Assembly: GCF_045999315.1 (NCBI RefSeq) | Contig: NZ_CP174607.1 | Coordinates: forward strand, 1 to 64,000 | DNA: 64,000 bases | Source: Peredibacter sp045999315 | GTDB taxonomy: Bacteria > Bdellovibrionota > Bacteriovoracia > Bacteriovoracales > Bacteriovoracaceae | Reading direction: 5' to 3' | Part shown: positions 33,394 through 40,215 of the stretch, one piece after another | Position numbering within the stretch: position 1 is the first letter of the stretch | Layout: every line of letters starts with the position of its first letter | Notes under the pieces: model-generated | What the model was told of the DNA's origin: nothing | What the model saw: only the letters and a program-made list of their open reading frames with translations | Databases searched by the model: none | Made by a program: the position numbers and the translations under genes

Positions 33394-33823
33394 AAGGGTT
33401 TGTGTTACCTAGAATAAGAGGTAGTTTTTTAATTGAAGCTTCAATTTCATCTCTTACGCTTCGGTAAACGCTGAGGATTTCTTCTTCATTATTCATATCT
33501 TTAGTCAAAGCAGGAGGATCTTGAAAACCCACATGAATAATTGTCCCACCAGGGAAATATGGACAAGTCTCTTTGGCCGCATCACAAACAGTAATAACAT
33601 AATCAAATTTAACAGCAGGTAGTTCTTCAACTGTCTTTGAATAGTGAGAAGAAATATCTACTCCAGCTTCCTTCATGACCTTCATGGCTCTGGCGTTCAT
33701 TCCATGTTTCTTCGTACCGGCCGAGAAAACGTTAAACTCACTGCCCCAATATTTTCGGCAAAACCCCTCTGCCATCTGAGAGCGACATGAATTACCAGTA
33801 CAAAGAAACATGATATTTTTCAT
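33380..33823 (-). CDS. arsC: Arsenate reductase, thioredoxin-coupled type
   Basis: A 147-residue enzyme of the low-molecular-weight phosphatase family that reduces arsenate to arsenite using thioredoxin. The active loop CTGNSCRS gives Cys8 and the pair Cys80/Cys87 in VCDAAKETCPYF, equivalent to Cys10, Cys82 and Cys89 of S. aureus ArsC, so the full three-cysteine relay is present. It is last in the merR-arsI-arsC operon (5 bases after arsI). There is no arsenite exporter gene in the window, so the arsenite it makes must be handled by something encoded elsewhere or by arsI-type chemistry. Confidence 0.95.
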   Translation of the reverse strand: MKNIMFLCTGNSCRSQMAEGFCRKYWGSEFNVFSAGTKKHGMNARAMKVMKEAGVDISSHYSKTVEELPAVKFDYVITVCDAAKETCPYFPGGTIIHVGFQDPPALTKDMNNEEEILSVYRSVRDEIEASIKKLPLILGNTNPSSSS

Positions 33824-33828
33824 AAGGT

Positions 33829-34278
33829 CTAACAGCAGCTTTTACCTGTTGAAGATTTAGGAGCACAACATGCTCCGGTTGAAGTGGACGAGGCCTTTGG
33901 CTTTTCACTATAAACTTCTGCATCTGCCATCGTGTGATAAGTTTCCCAGGCAATTCCTGAAGGGTCTTTAACCCAGGCCTTACTTGATTCAGCATAACAA
34001 CATGTCGTTGTCCCTTCGTCATAAATTCCCAGATCAGCTTTCTTTAAACGTTCTGTAAGTACAGAAAGTTCATGACCTTCATCTACCTGAAATCCAAGAT
34101 GATCTACACCTTCTTCATTTGACCGAGTTGAAATAGCGAAATTGATTCTTGGATCTTCAAGCATCCATTTTGCGTAATCATCTTTCAGCTTCGTCGGCTT
34201 TTGTCCAAACAGAGTTGAGTAAAACTGAACTGAAGTATTAAGATCTTTTACGCCCACATGAATATGGAATCGTTTCAT
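33829..34278 (-). CDS. arsI: ArsI/CadI-family vicinal-oxygen-chelate lyase
   Basis: A 149-residue VOC-fold protein. The metal-ligand triad of ArsI can be placed at His5, His60 and Glu112, and the vicinal thiols that bind trivalent arsenic at Cys93-Cys94 (GTTTCCYAES). These mark a C-As lyase, an iron enzyme that cleaves organoarsenicals. The C-terminus adds a Cys-rich tail (GACCAPKSSTGKSCC) with two Cys pairs, as in several ArsI/CadI proteins. It sits between the MerR gene (13-base gap) and arsC (5-base gap). Substrate could be methylarsenite or another metal-thiol complex. Confidence 0.88.
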   Translation of the reverse strand: MKRFHIHVGVKDLNTSVQFYSTLFGQKPTKLKDDYAKWMLEDPRINFAISTRSNEEGVDHLGFQVDEGHELSVLTERLKKADLGIYDEGTTTCCYAESSKAWVKDPSGIAWETYHTMADAEVYSEKPKASSTSTGACCAPKSSTGKSCC

Positions 34279-34291
34279 AAAATTCTCCTTT

Positions 34292-34708
34292 TTAACATTT
34301 GCAACCTAATCCAGCTGCAAAACATTCTTGAACTTTGTATTGTTTCACTTCATCTTGGCTGGCATCACAAGCGCATGCTAGCTTTTCCAAGCTTGCTTTC
34401 ATTCTATTAAGATCAGCGATCTTTTCCTTTATCTCTTGGATCTTGGCCTCAGTCTTAACTTTCACTGTCCCGCACGTCATTCGCGGTTTCGTATTTAACT
34501 CAAGGAGTTCTCTCACTTCATTAAGAGTAAAGCCTAAGTCCTGAGCACGTTTAATGAATCTAATTTTCTGCGCATCTTCTTCGTTATACGTTCTGAATGC
34601 TCCAGTGGCCTTTGGTTCTCGAAGTAAACTTTTTCTCTGGTAGAAACGAATGGTCTCTACTCCTACTCCTGCCATTTCAGCTAATTTTCCAATTGTTATC
34701 TTTTCCAT
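34292..34708 (-). CDS. MerR-family heavy-metal regulator
   Basis: A 138-residue MerR protein. The N-terminal helix-turn-helix and wing are complete (ITIGKLAEMAGVGVETIRFY, GAFRTYNEEDAQKIRFI), and the dimer helix carries the metal site: Cys79 in MTCGT, then Cys112/Cys114 in LACACDAS, matching Cys82 and Cys117 of mercury MerR, with Cys129, Cys136 and Cys138 nearby (CFAAGLGCKC) in place of MerR Cys126. It heads the arsI-arsC operon and most likely controls it from its own promoter. The ligand may be mercury or arsenic(III)/organoarsenic. The ATG has no ribosome site and lies 6 bases after the -10 box, so the mRNA is probably leaderless. Confidence 0.9.
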   Translation of the reverse strand: MEKITIGKLAEMAGVGVETIRFYQRKSLLREPKATGAFRTYNEEDAQKIRFIKRAQDLGFTLNEVRELLELNTKPRMTCGTVKVKTEAKIQEIKEKIADLNRMKASLEKLACACDASQDEVKQYKVQECFAAGLGCKC

Positions 34709-34714
34709 AGATCT

Positions 34715-34746
34715 ATATTAGCATCCGTACCATAGTACGGAGTCAA
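34715..34746 (-). promoter_or_regulatory. MerR-type promoter with operator palindrome
   Basis: On the minus strand: TTGACT (-35, 34741-34746), a 20-base spacer, and TAATAT (-10, 34715-34720). The spacer contains the perfect dyad CCGTAC-TATG-GTACGG (34725-34740). The run TTGACTCCGTAC followed by GTACGGA is almost the same as the classic mer operator, which also has an over-long spacer that MerR untwists. Transcription should begin at or within a base or two of the ATG of the regulator gene. Confidence 0.9.
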
Positions 34747-34824
34747 CACTAAGTTTTCTGAGTGTATTTTTAATTAGATAGTTAACGGAGTGAATGAGTT
34801 CGTATTAGCTTGGGAATAGTTAGA

Positions 34825-34845
34825 AATGGCACACCCTGAGAGATT
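34825..34845 (-). repeat. Partial tRNA copy (3' part)
   Basis: AATGGCACACCCTGAGAGAT matches the 3' end (CCA, acceptor and T-stem side) of the tRNA-Arg 176 bases away with one mismatch. The anticodon part and the 5' half are missing, so it is a decayed or truncated tRNA-derived fragment. Confidence 0.7.
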
Positions 34846-34892
34846 TGTTTCGCTCGTATCCTACTCGCTCCCCTTCGGGCAGCTACGCCGAC

Positions 34893-34917
34893 AGAAAAGG
34901 CCTTCGTGGCCTTTTCT
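34893..34917. terminator. Stem-loop, possible bidirectional terminator
   Basis: AGAAAAGGCC pairs with GGCCTTTTCT around loop TTCGT. Terminal A/T pairs give a T run on both strands. Since it lies beyond the tRNA terminator, it may back it up or be part of the decayed tRNA cluster. Confidence 0.55.
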
Positions 34918-34960
34918 TGAACTCCCATCTGAAGTTCACTGTACTTCAGAGAACACCGAT

Positions 34961-35000
34961 AAAATAAAAAGAGGAAGCTTCGGCTTCCTCTTTTTATTTT
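34961..35000. terminator. Bidirectional terminator next to tRNA-Arg
   Basis: An 18-base perfect stem, AAAATAAAAAGAGGAAGC with its complement, closes on a TTCG loop (34979-34982). The A/T ends make it work on either strand; for the minus strand it begins 2 bases after the tRNA-Arg 3' end. Confidence 0.9.
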
Positions 35001-35002
35001 AA

Positions 35003-35079
35003 TGGCGCACCCTGAGAGATTCGAACTCCCGACCAATTGGTTCGAAGCCAACTACTCTATCCAGCTGAGCTAAGGGTGC
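35003..35079 (-). tRNA. tRNA-Arg (anticodon TCG)
   Basis: A 77-base cloverleaf on the minus strand. Acceptor GCACCCT pairs with AGGGTGC, discriminator G, and CCA is encoded. The D arm is AGCTCAGCTGGATAGAG, the anticodon stem TTGG/CCAA holds loop CTTCGAA with anticodon TCG, and the T arm is GGGAGTTCGAATCTCTC. It reads CGA and, with inosine or wobble, other CGN codons. Half-copies of the gene flank it on both sides. Confidence 0.95.
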
Positions 35080-35188
35080 ACTTATCGTAAATGTAAAACG
35101 TGTGAACTACTCTATTGTCCTCGGGCCTCCTGGCCCTCGGCACTTCGTGCGCCCATGGCGACAACTTTGGCTTTCCTGCCAAAGTTTC

Positions 35189-35208
35189 AGCTTCGCTAAG
35201 GGTGCACT
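35189..35208 (-). repeat. Partial tRNA copy (5' part)
   Basis: The 20 bases match the 5' end of tRNA-Arg (acceptor and D-stem, 35063-35082) at 18 of 20 positions and in the same orientation, but no anticodon or T arm follows. A 9-base hairpin (AACTTTGGC/GCCAAAGTT, 35163-35186) lies beside it. Confidence 0.65.
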
Positions 35209-35251
35209 GTGGAAGATATTACTAAATTCAACTAACCTCTGGCCAGAAGAA

Positions 35252-36181
35252 CTACTTTAAGACCTGGTTTTTCGGCGTTTCATGTCTCAATGCGGCCAAA
35301 AGATTTTCGGCCGCCACTCTCACCATTCCTGCTCTTGTAGCATCAGTCGCAGATCCAATATGTGGAGTGAGAACTACGTTTTTAAGTTCCAATAATGGCG
35401 AGGTCATAAGCAGAGGTTCCACTTCAAACACATCCAACCCAGCGCCCCTGATCGTTTTATTCTTAAGCGCCTCATAAAGTGCGGGCTCATCTACAATTGG
35501 TCCACGAGCAGCATTGATAAGAATGGCATCTTTCTTCATCAAAACAAGCTCTCTTTTGCCAATAAGGCTCTTTGTCTCTGCACTCAAGGGCAAGATCACC
35601 ATCACAAAGTCCGACGTCTTTAAAAGCTCATCCAGCCCCATATGAGTCGCGGGAAAAGGTAGGTCCGTCTTCTTGGTCCTTGTGTGATAACAAATCTCCA
35701 TATCAAAACCAAAGTGACCACGTTTCGCAATCGCCTGGCCAATTCCCCCTAGACCAATGAGACCTAATCGTTTGCCATAAATATCAGTTCCAAAGACTTC
35801 TTCGGTAACAGCACTTTTCCAATTGCCGGCCTTAAGCCATTCTTGCGTCTCCGGAATTCTTCGTGCCGTGGCCATGAGTAATCCAAAGGCCAAATCGGCG
35901 GTGGTTTCATTAAGCACATTCGGAGTATTGGTAAGAACAATTCCCCTCTCCTTAATCAGCTTCAAATCACATCCATCATATCCAACCGAAGTAAGAGCAA
36001 CCACTTTCAACTTGGGAGCAGCATCTAAAAATGCCTTATCTACTTTAAGACCCAGACCAAAAATGGCCTCTGCTTCTTTTAAATACTCAGGGAACTTTGG
36101 ATCGCTAAGTTCAACGCAGACAACATCTTTAACAAGTTCTTTCGCAACAGACTTCATCCATTTATTCGTATACAAAATCAT
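35252..36181 (-). CDS. D-isomer 2-hydroxyacid dehydrogenase
   Basis: A 309-residue NAD(P)-dependent dehydrogenase that interconverts 2-hydroxy and 2-oxo acids. The Rossmann motif is GKRLGLIGLGGIGQAIAKRG (GxGxxG) at about 145. The catalytic residues are visible: Arg in NAARGPIVDEPAL, Glu in GLDVFEVEP and His in LTPHIGSAT. The N-terminal catalytic half has LKVVALTSVGYDGCDL and GIVLTNTPNVLNETTADLAFG (split here), as in glyoxylate/hydroxypyruvate reductases. I start at ATG 36181; the GTG at 36202 would add seven residues. The exact substrate is unknown. Confidence 0.88.
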   Translation of the reverse strand: MILYTNKWMKSVAKELVKDVVCVELSDPKFPEYLKEAEAIFGLGLKVDKAFLDAAPKLKVVALTSVGYDGCDLKLIKERGIVLTNTPNVLNETTADLAFGLLMATARRIPETQEWLKAGNWKSAVTEEVFGTDIYGKRLGLIGLGGIGQAIAKRGHFGFDMEICYHTRTKKTDLPFPATHMGLDELLKTSDFVMVILPLSAETKSLIGKRELVLMKKDAILINAARGPIVDEPALYEALKNKTIRGAGLDVFEVEPLLMTSPLLELKNVVLTPHIGSATDATRAGMVRVAAENLLAALRHETPKNQVLK

Positions 36182-36202
36182 GTGAGGGGTTCCCAGAAAC
36201 AC

Positions 36203-36221
36203 AAAAGGGCCCGAAGGCCCT
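36203..36221 (-). terminator. Intrinsic terminator of the LysM gene
   Basis: AGGGCC pairs with GGCCCT across CGAA (TTCG in the transcript), followed on the minus strand by TTTTGTG. It starts 6 bases after the stop of the gene at 36227. Confidence 0.75.
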
Positions 36222-36226
36222 CTTGA

Positions 36227-38545
36227 TTATTGTTGTTCTTTTTTCTCGACGTTCAGAAGCTCATCCACTTCTTCCACATCAAACTCGGTCAGACCGAATG
36301 GGTTGTCTTTCGAGTTCAGATCTTCATCAAGGTAGCGCTTACCAAGGTTCTCTTCAATTTCTTCAAGCGAATCTTGATCAATATTTCCACGCTTCTTCTC
36401 GATGTCATTCAGGTTCTCATTCTCAAGAAGCTTATCTTCATCAAGCTTAGCATCATTCAGAATTGTTTCAGCTTCTTCGATCTCGTTTTCAAGACGCTCA
36501 AGAGCTTTTAGGTCCTTCTCAGAATCTTTAATCACCGACTTCTCACGCTCTTGTCTTTCAAGTTCAGCAAGCTCATCTTCAGTTAATTGAATCTTGTCCG
36601 CTTGCTTTAAGAGATCATCATTCAGATTCTCAAGGTTCAGCTCAACATCAAGCTCTTCCAGGGCCTTACCACCCATGAGTTCTTTATCAGCTCGAGACTT
36701 CTGGCCACGGGCCTTGATTTCTCTTAGGTGAGACTCTTTGGTCTTCGTAATGGCAATGTCACCAGCATAAAAATCACGGATCGAATTCACCACGAGGGCC
36801 GTGGCAAAGTTATCTGTGAGTGTAATCACGGCCAGTTCACCAAGTTTATATGTCGGCTGATCAGTGATGTTCTTATCAGTTAAACGATCTTTGAAGCCAT
36901 AAACTTCAAATACGTTCCCCATTTCAACACCATCAGCACGACCGCGATCTAAGTAAATGACGTCACCCATTCCAAGAATGGTCTGCATTGGCTGATAAGG
37001 AGCAAGAATCGCCGCCTCAACGAGACGTGAGTTATACGTTTTCGTAATACGATCAATTTTCGGAGTATAGGCCGTGATGCGATCACCACGCTGTGGAGTT
37101 CCTGAAACTTCAACGAACTCTACTTCCCACTTGTCTTTGATCTTACGAATAAGTTTGATCTGGCCCACGATCGAATACTTATATCCTTCGCGATCAGAGT
37201 TCTTATGCTTTACTTTTCCGCCGCTTGAATAAATCGAGAACATATCACCCGGAAGCGCGTTCACCGTTTCATCAAATTGCACGTAAGCGCGGTCCCCTCT
37301 CACGAAGAAAATGTTCTCATCCGGCCCATTGGTAATTGAACCAAAGTCCTGAACAATGTTCGTCGATACGAAAGTGCTTAGATAAAAACCTTCTTTAACT
37401 GAATAGAAAATTCTTGAGTTCTTATCAAAGCCAGTACGGTCATAGTTCTTTGGTAAAATAAGATCAATTTCATCACGAGGTGGCTCGTAGTTTTCATACT
37501 CACGGTTAAGCGCTTGCTCACCTGCTTGAGTAAGATCATCCATGGTCTCTTCAGAAGCATATTGGAAGTAAACACCCTGATTCTGAAGTTCATTCTTCTC
37601 ATCCAACCAACCAGGCTTCACATCTTCACCAAAGTTTGCAAGATCAGTGGCGTTCTGTGTTCCTTTAGCACCTGGTGCCGCATTCAATTCATCTGAAGTG
37701 AATGTTCCAAGTTTTACATCTGGAGCAACTGAACTACTACCAGTCGTAAATGAAAGCACCATCCCCGGCTCAATAAAGTGCGGGTTCGTGATATACGAGT
37801 TTAGCGACCAGATTTTTGGATAATAAAAACCTGAACCAAATAAACGTTTCGAAATTTTAAATAACCAGTCATCTTTCACAACTGTATAAGAATCAACCTT
37901 GGCGGCAGTGGCCACTTCGTTCCATTCCGTATCGGAAATTTGTCCTTGAATATTTTGGGCAAGACCAAGAAGATCGCGCTCTTCGCGACCAACATCAAAA
38001 ATCTCAGGCTCAGCAGGTTTTTTATCAGCAGTAACAGTTGAAGGTTCAGGAATTGTCGGAACAGGTTCCTCTTTTTTTACGGTCTCAACGGCCGGAGTTG
38101 GTTCACCCATGTCCTTCGTTAAGGCCTCAAGATCATCATCTGTCTTTTCAATCACCGTATTTTCTACTGTCTCAGTAGTTTCAGTAGGAAGCTCTTCCAG
38201 AGTTTCTGCTCCTGGAGTTGTTCCTAAATCATTTGTGGCCGTTTCTGTAGTAGGTTCACTTGGCTCTAAAGCATCCAGATCAACTGTCTCAGAAGAAACA
38301 CTTTCAGAGGGAGTTTGCGTCGGGGTCGGCGTTGTTGTATCAATAGCCGCAGAATCAACCGCAGTCGGCTCAGTTGCCTCAGGAGCGACTGTTTCAGAAA
38401 CTTCTTTCACTTCTTCGGTTGAACCTGATTCATCTAATAAGGTCTGAAGATCTTCATCACCGAGATCTTCCTGCGCTTGCAGACTTCCGGCCGTATTCGC
38501 CAGAAGAAGAGCAACTAGAATCAGGACCTTACTTTCTTTTTTCAA
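36227..38545 (-). CDS. Large acidic secreted LysM protein
   Basis: A 772-residue protein with signal peptide (VLILVALLLANTAGSLQAQ). Residues 25-180 are a Thr/Glu/Pro-rich disordered stretch. Near 210-265 is one LysM domain (SYTVVKDDWLFKISKRLFGS, IWSLNSYITNPHFIEPGMVLSF), which binds glycan strands. The middle (about 400-600) has strands such as DMFSIYSSGGKVKH and YGFKDRLTDKNIT in an unfamiliar fold. The last 140 residues are Glu/Asp/Leu-rich helix, probably coiled coil. It probably bridges the cell wall and another partner in the periplasm. It is coupled (3-base gap) to the upstream lipoprotein gene. Confidence 0.8.
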   Translation of the reverse strand: MKKESKVLILVALLLANTAGSLQAQEDLGDEDLQTLLDESGSTEEVKEVSETVAPEATEPTAVDSAAIDTTTPTPTQTPSESVSSETVDLDALEPSEPTTETATNDLGTTPGAETLEELPTETTETVENTVIEKTDDDLEALTKDMGEPTPAVETVKKEEPVPTIPEPSTVTADKKPAEPEIFDVGREERDLLGLAQNIQGQISDTEWNEVATAAKVDSYTVVKDDWLFKISKRLFGSGFYYPKIWSLNSYITNPHFIEPGMVLSFTTGSSSVAPDVKLGTFTSDELNAAPGAKGTQNATDLANFGEDVKPGWLDEKNELQNQGVYFQYASEETMDDLTQAGEQALNREYENYEPPRDEIDLILPKNYDRTGFDKNSRIFYSVKEGFYLSTFVSTNIVQDFGSITNGPDENIFFVRGDRAYVQFDETVNALPGDMFSIYSSGGKVKHKNSDREGYKYSIVGQIKLIRKIKDKWEVEFVEVSGTPQRGDRITAYTPKIDRITKTYNSRLVEAAILAPYQPMQTILGMGDVIYLDRGRADGVEMGNVFEVYGFKDRLTDKNITDQPTYKLGELAVITLTDNFATALVVNSIRDFYAGDIAITKTKESHLREIKARGQKSRADKELMGGKALEELDVELNLENLNDDLLKQADKIQLTEDELAELERQEREKSVIKDSEKDLKALERLENEIEEAETILNDAKLDEDKLLENENLNDIEKKRGNIDQDSLEEIEENLGKRYLDEDLNSKDNPFGLTEFDVEEVDELLNVEKKEQQ

Positions 38546-38548
38546 CTC

Positions 38549-39247
38549 TTATTCTCTCGTCTCAAATACATCATTAAGCATTGATGTGTACTGATCTTTC
38601 TTATTAGCGACCCCTAATTTCTCCGTGCAAATCACAGCATACTTAAGGGCATCAAGCACAACACCAGACTCAGCGTTCTTATTAATAATGTCCTCGAACA
38701 CCTGCAACGCCAGATCATACTGGCCACGGCCAAGAAGTAACTCTCCAATCTGGAACTTTGCACGCACCTTCACTGCAGGAACTGCTTGGTTTTCTAGTTG
38801 TTGGAAAATTTTTGTGGCCTCACCAGGATTTGAAGCTTTTAGAGCTAATCCACGACGATAAAGACTTAATTGAGACTCGACATCATCAGGCACCTGAATC
38901 GGAGCTGAAGGAGTTGCTGGGGCCGTAGCACTAGTTGCTGGAAATACGTTCACAGTTTCTGTTTCAACATTTGAAGAAGGTTGAGCGAAGTTTTCACTCT
39001 GCGTACGTTGAAGCTCATCAACCAAAGAATCCTGGCTTCCAGGAGGTTTTTCTTTTAAAGCTTCATATTTTTTTGAGAGTTCTTCGTATTTAACAAGAAG
39101 TTGATCGTACTGAGCACGAGGGACTGTGCGAGATTGTCGCTTCATTTGCTTCTCATCATCTTCCACGAGTGAGCGCTCAAGATCGCGATACCACGAACAT
39201 GAACTCACGAGTAAAAGAGACGCCAAAGGTATCAAACTATATTTCAA
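38549..39247 (-). CDS. Coiled-coil and TPR-like lipoprotein
   Basis: A 232-residue lipoprotein. I start it at TTG 39247, which has GGAGG six bases upstream; the ATG four codons earlier overlaps that ribosome site and lacks one of its own. The signal ends in LLLVSSCSW, with lipidated Cys. Residues 40-75 form a coiled coil (YDQLLVKYEELSKKYEALKE), a Thr/Pro/Ala linker follows, and residues 130-225 are helical repeats of TPR type (YRRGLALKASNPGEATKIF, GQYDLALQVFEDIINKN). This layout resembles YbgF/CpoB, which works with Tol-Pal, but with a lipid anchor. It shares an operon with the LysM gene. Confidence 0.8.
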   Translation of the reverse strand: MKYSLIPLASLLLVSSCSWYRDLERSLVEDDEKQMKRQSRTVPRAQYDQLLVKYEELSKKYEALKEKPPGSQDSLVDELQRTQSENFAQPSSNVETETVNVFPATSATAPATPSAPIQVPDDVESQLSLYRRGLALKASNPGEATKIFQQLENQAVPAVKVRAKFQIGELLLGRGQYDLALQVFEDIINKNAESGVVLDALKYAVICTEKLGVANKKDQYTSMLNDVFETRE

Positions 39248-39333
39248 AGCGTCCTCCATGACATAACTTCTTAAATTTTTTGACTTTCCCTATCTAATAT
39301 CTTATTTCCTAATCCATCTAAGTCAAGGAATCT

Positions 39334-39603
39334 ATGTCGCGCACCTATCAACAGAGCAAAACCCTCTACTATACTCGCCTTCGTGTGGCGAAAGATGATG
39401 CTTTTTTCATCTACTTCACCTTCGAATCTAACGAAGGTTTGTGCTTCTTTTCTACTGCTGACGAATCTTTGAAGGGTGCTTACCGTGATATCGACGTCCG
39501 CTGCCCTATCGAGGCCAAGGAAAACCTAAAGGCCCTCATCGCAAGACTCCAGACAGAAATGCGCCTGGATGTCTTGGTTGAAGAAGAGATTATAGATTCT
39601 TAA
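39334..39603 (+). CDS. Small DUF4911-like protein
   Basis: An 89-residue cytoplasmic protein with a compact alpha/beta composition: LYYTRLRVAKDDAFFIYFTF, then FESNEGLCFFSTADES, RDIDVRCPIEAKENLKALIA (split here) and a final helix LQTEMRLDVLVEEEI. The pattern of a strand, EG(L) turn and closing EAKE...LK helix recalls the DUF4911 family common in deltaproteobacteria, but I am not certain. It diverges from the TPR lipoprotein gene and its end overlaps the convergent bcp gene by 14 bases. Confidence 0.55.
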   Translation: MSRTYQQSKTLYYTRLRVAKDDAFFIYFTFESNEGLCFFSTADESLKGAYRDIDVRCPIEAKENLKALIARLQTEMRLDVLVEEEIIDS

Positions 39604-40204
39604 AAAAATTCAAAATGTCCTGGTGGTGGGTCTTAGTGTCCACTTTATGCATTACGTGCACAATCTTACCAGACTTATCAATTAAAAAACTCTGACGAAG
39701 AATCCCCATAAATTCACGCCCCATAAATTTTTTAAGACCCCACGATCCATAGGCCTCAATCACTTTACGACTCTCATCCGAAAGAAGCGTGAAATTTAAG
39801 TGCTGCTTTTCTTCGAACTGTTTTAACTTTTTCACCGGATCGGCACTAATTCCCAGTACCACGATCTCAGAATCTTTCAACTTCTGGTCTGAATTTCTGA
39901 TTTCACAGGCCTGAACTGTACATCCAGGAGTCATGGCCTTTGGATAAAAGTAAACCACCACATTCATTCCCTTAAAGTCATGAAGAGAAACTGATTGCCC
40001 ATTCTGATCTGGAAGAGTGAAATCAGGGGCCATATCACCTGGTTTTAATGTTTGAGATCTAATCACTGAGGCCGATTGCTTCTTAGTTACTTTCTTCGCT
40101 GGGGCCTTAGTAACGGCCTTCTTCACTGCCTTCTTGGCAGGGGCCTTTTTGGTCACTTTTTTAGTCACTTTTTTTGCAACTTTTTTCGTAGCTTTCTTCG
40201 CCAT
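39590..40204 (-). CDS. Bcp/PrxQ peroxiredoxin with histone-H1-like N-terminal tail
   Basis: A 204-residue thiol peroxidase. Residues 1-50 are a low-complexity Lys/Ala/Pro tail of repeated KKATKK, KKVTKK and KAPAKK units, like eukaryotic H1 tails and bacterial AlgR3/Hc1 proteins. Residues 58-204 are a full Bcp domain (GDMAPDFTLPDQNGQSVSLH, TPGCTVQACEIRN with peroxidatic Cys and the second Cys five residues on). The start is ATG 40204 with GGGAAG before it; the upstream frame adds six residues. The basic tail may bind DNA or RNA and place peroxide defence at the nucleoid. It lies next to the glyoxalase II gene (11-base gap). Confidence 0.85.
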   Translation of the reverse strand: MAKKATKKVAKKVTKKVTKKAPAKKAVKKAVTKAPAKKVTKKQSASVIRSQTLKPGDMAPDFTLPDQNGQSVSLHDFKGMNVVVYFYPKAMTPGCTVQACEIRNSDQKLKDSEIVVLGISADPVKKLKQFEEKQHLNFTLLSDESRKVIEAYGSWGLKKFMGREFMGILRQSFLIDKSGKIVHVMHKVDTKTHHQDILNFFKNL

Positions 40205-40215
40205 ATTCTTCCCTT

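Noticed and set aside
34292..34708. A mercury-resistance (mer) operon
   Set aside because: The promoter and MerR fit, but no merA, merT or merP gene follows; the genes are arsI and arsC.
34782..35051. Minus-strand 89-codon frame across the tRNA-Arg gene
   Set aside because: It reads through the tRNA and its terminator and is not protein-like.
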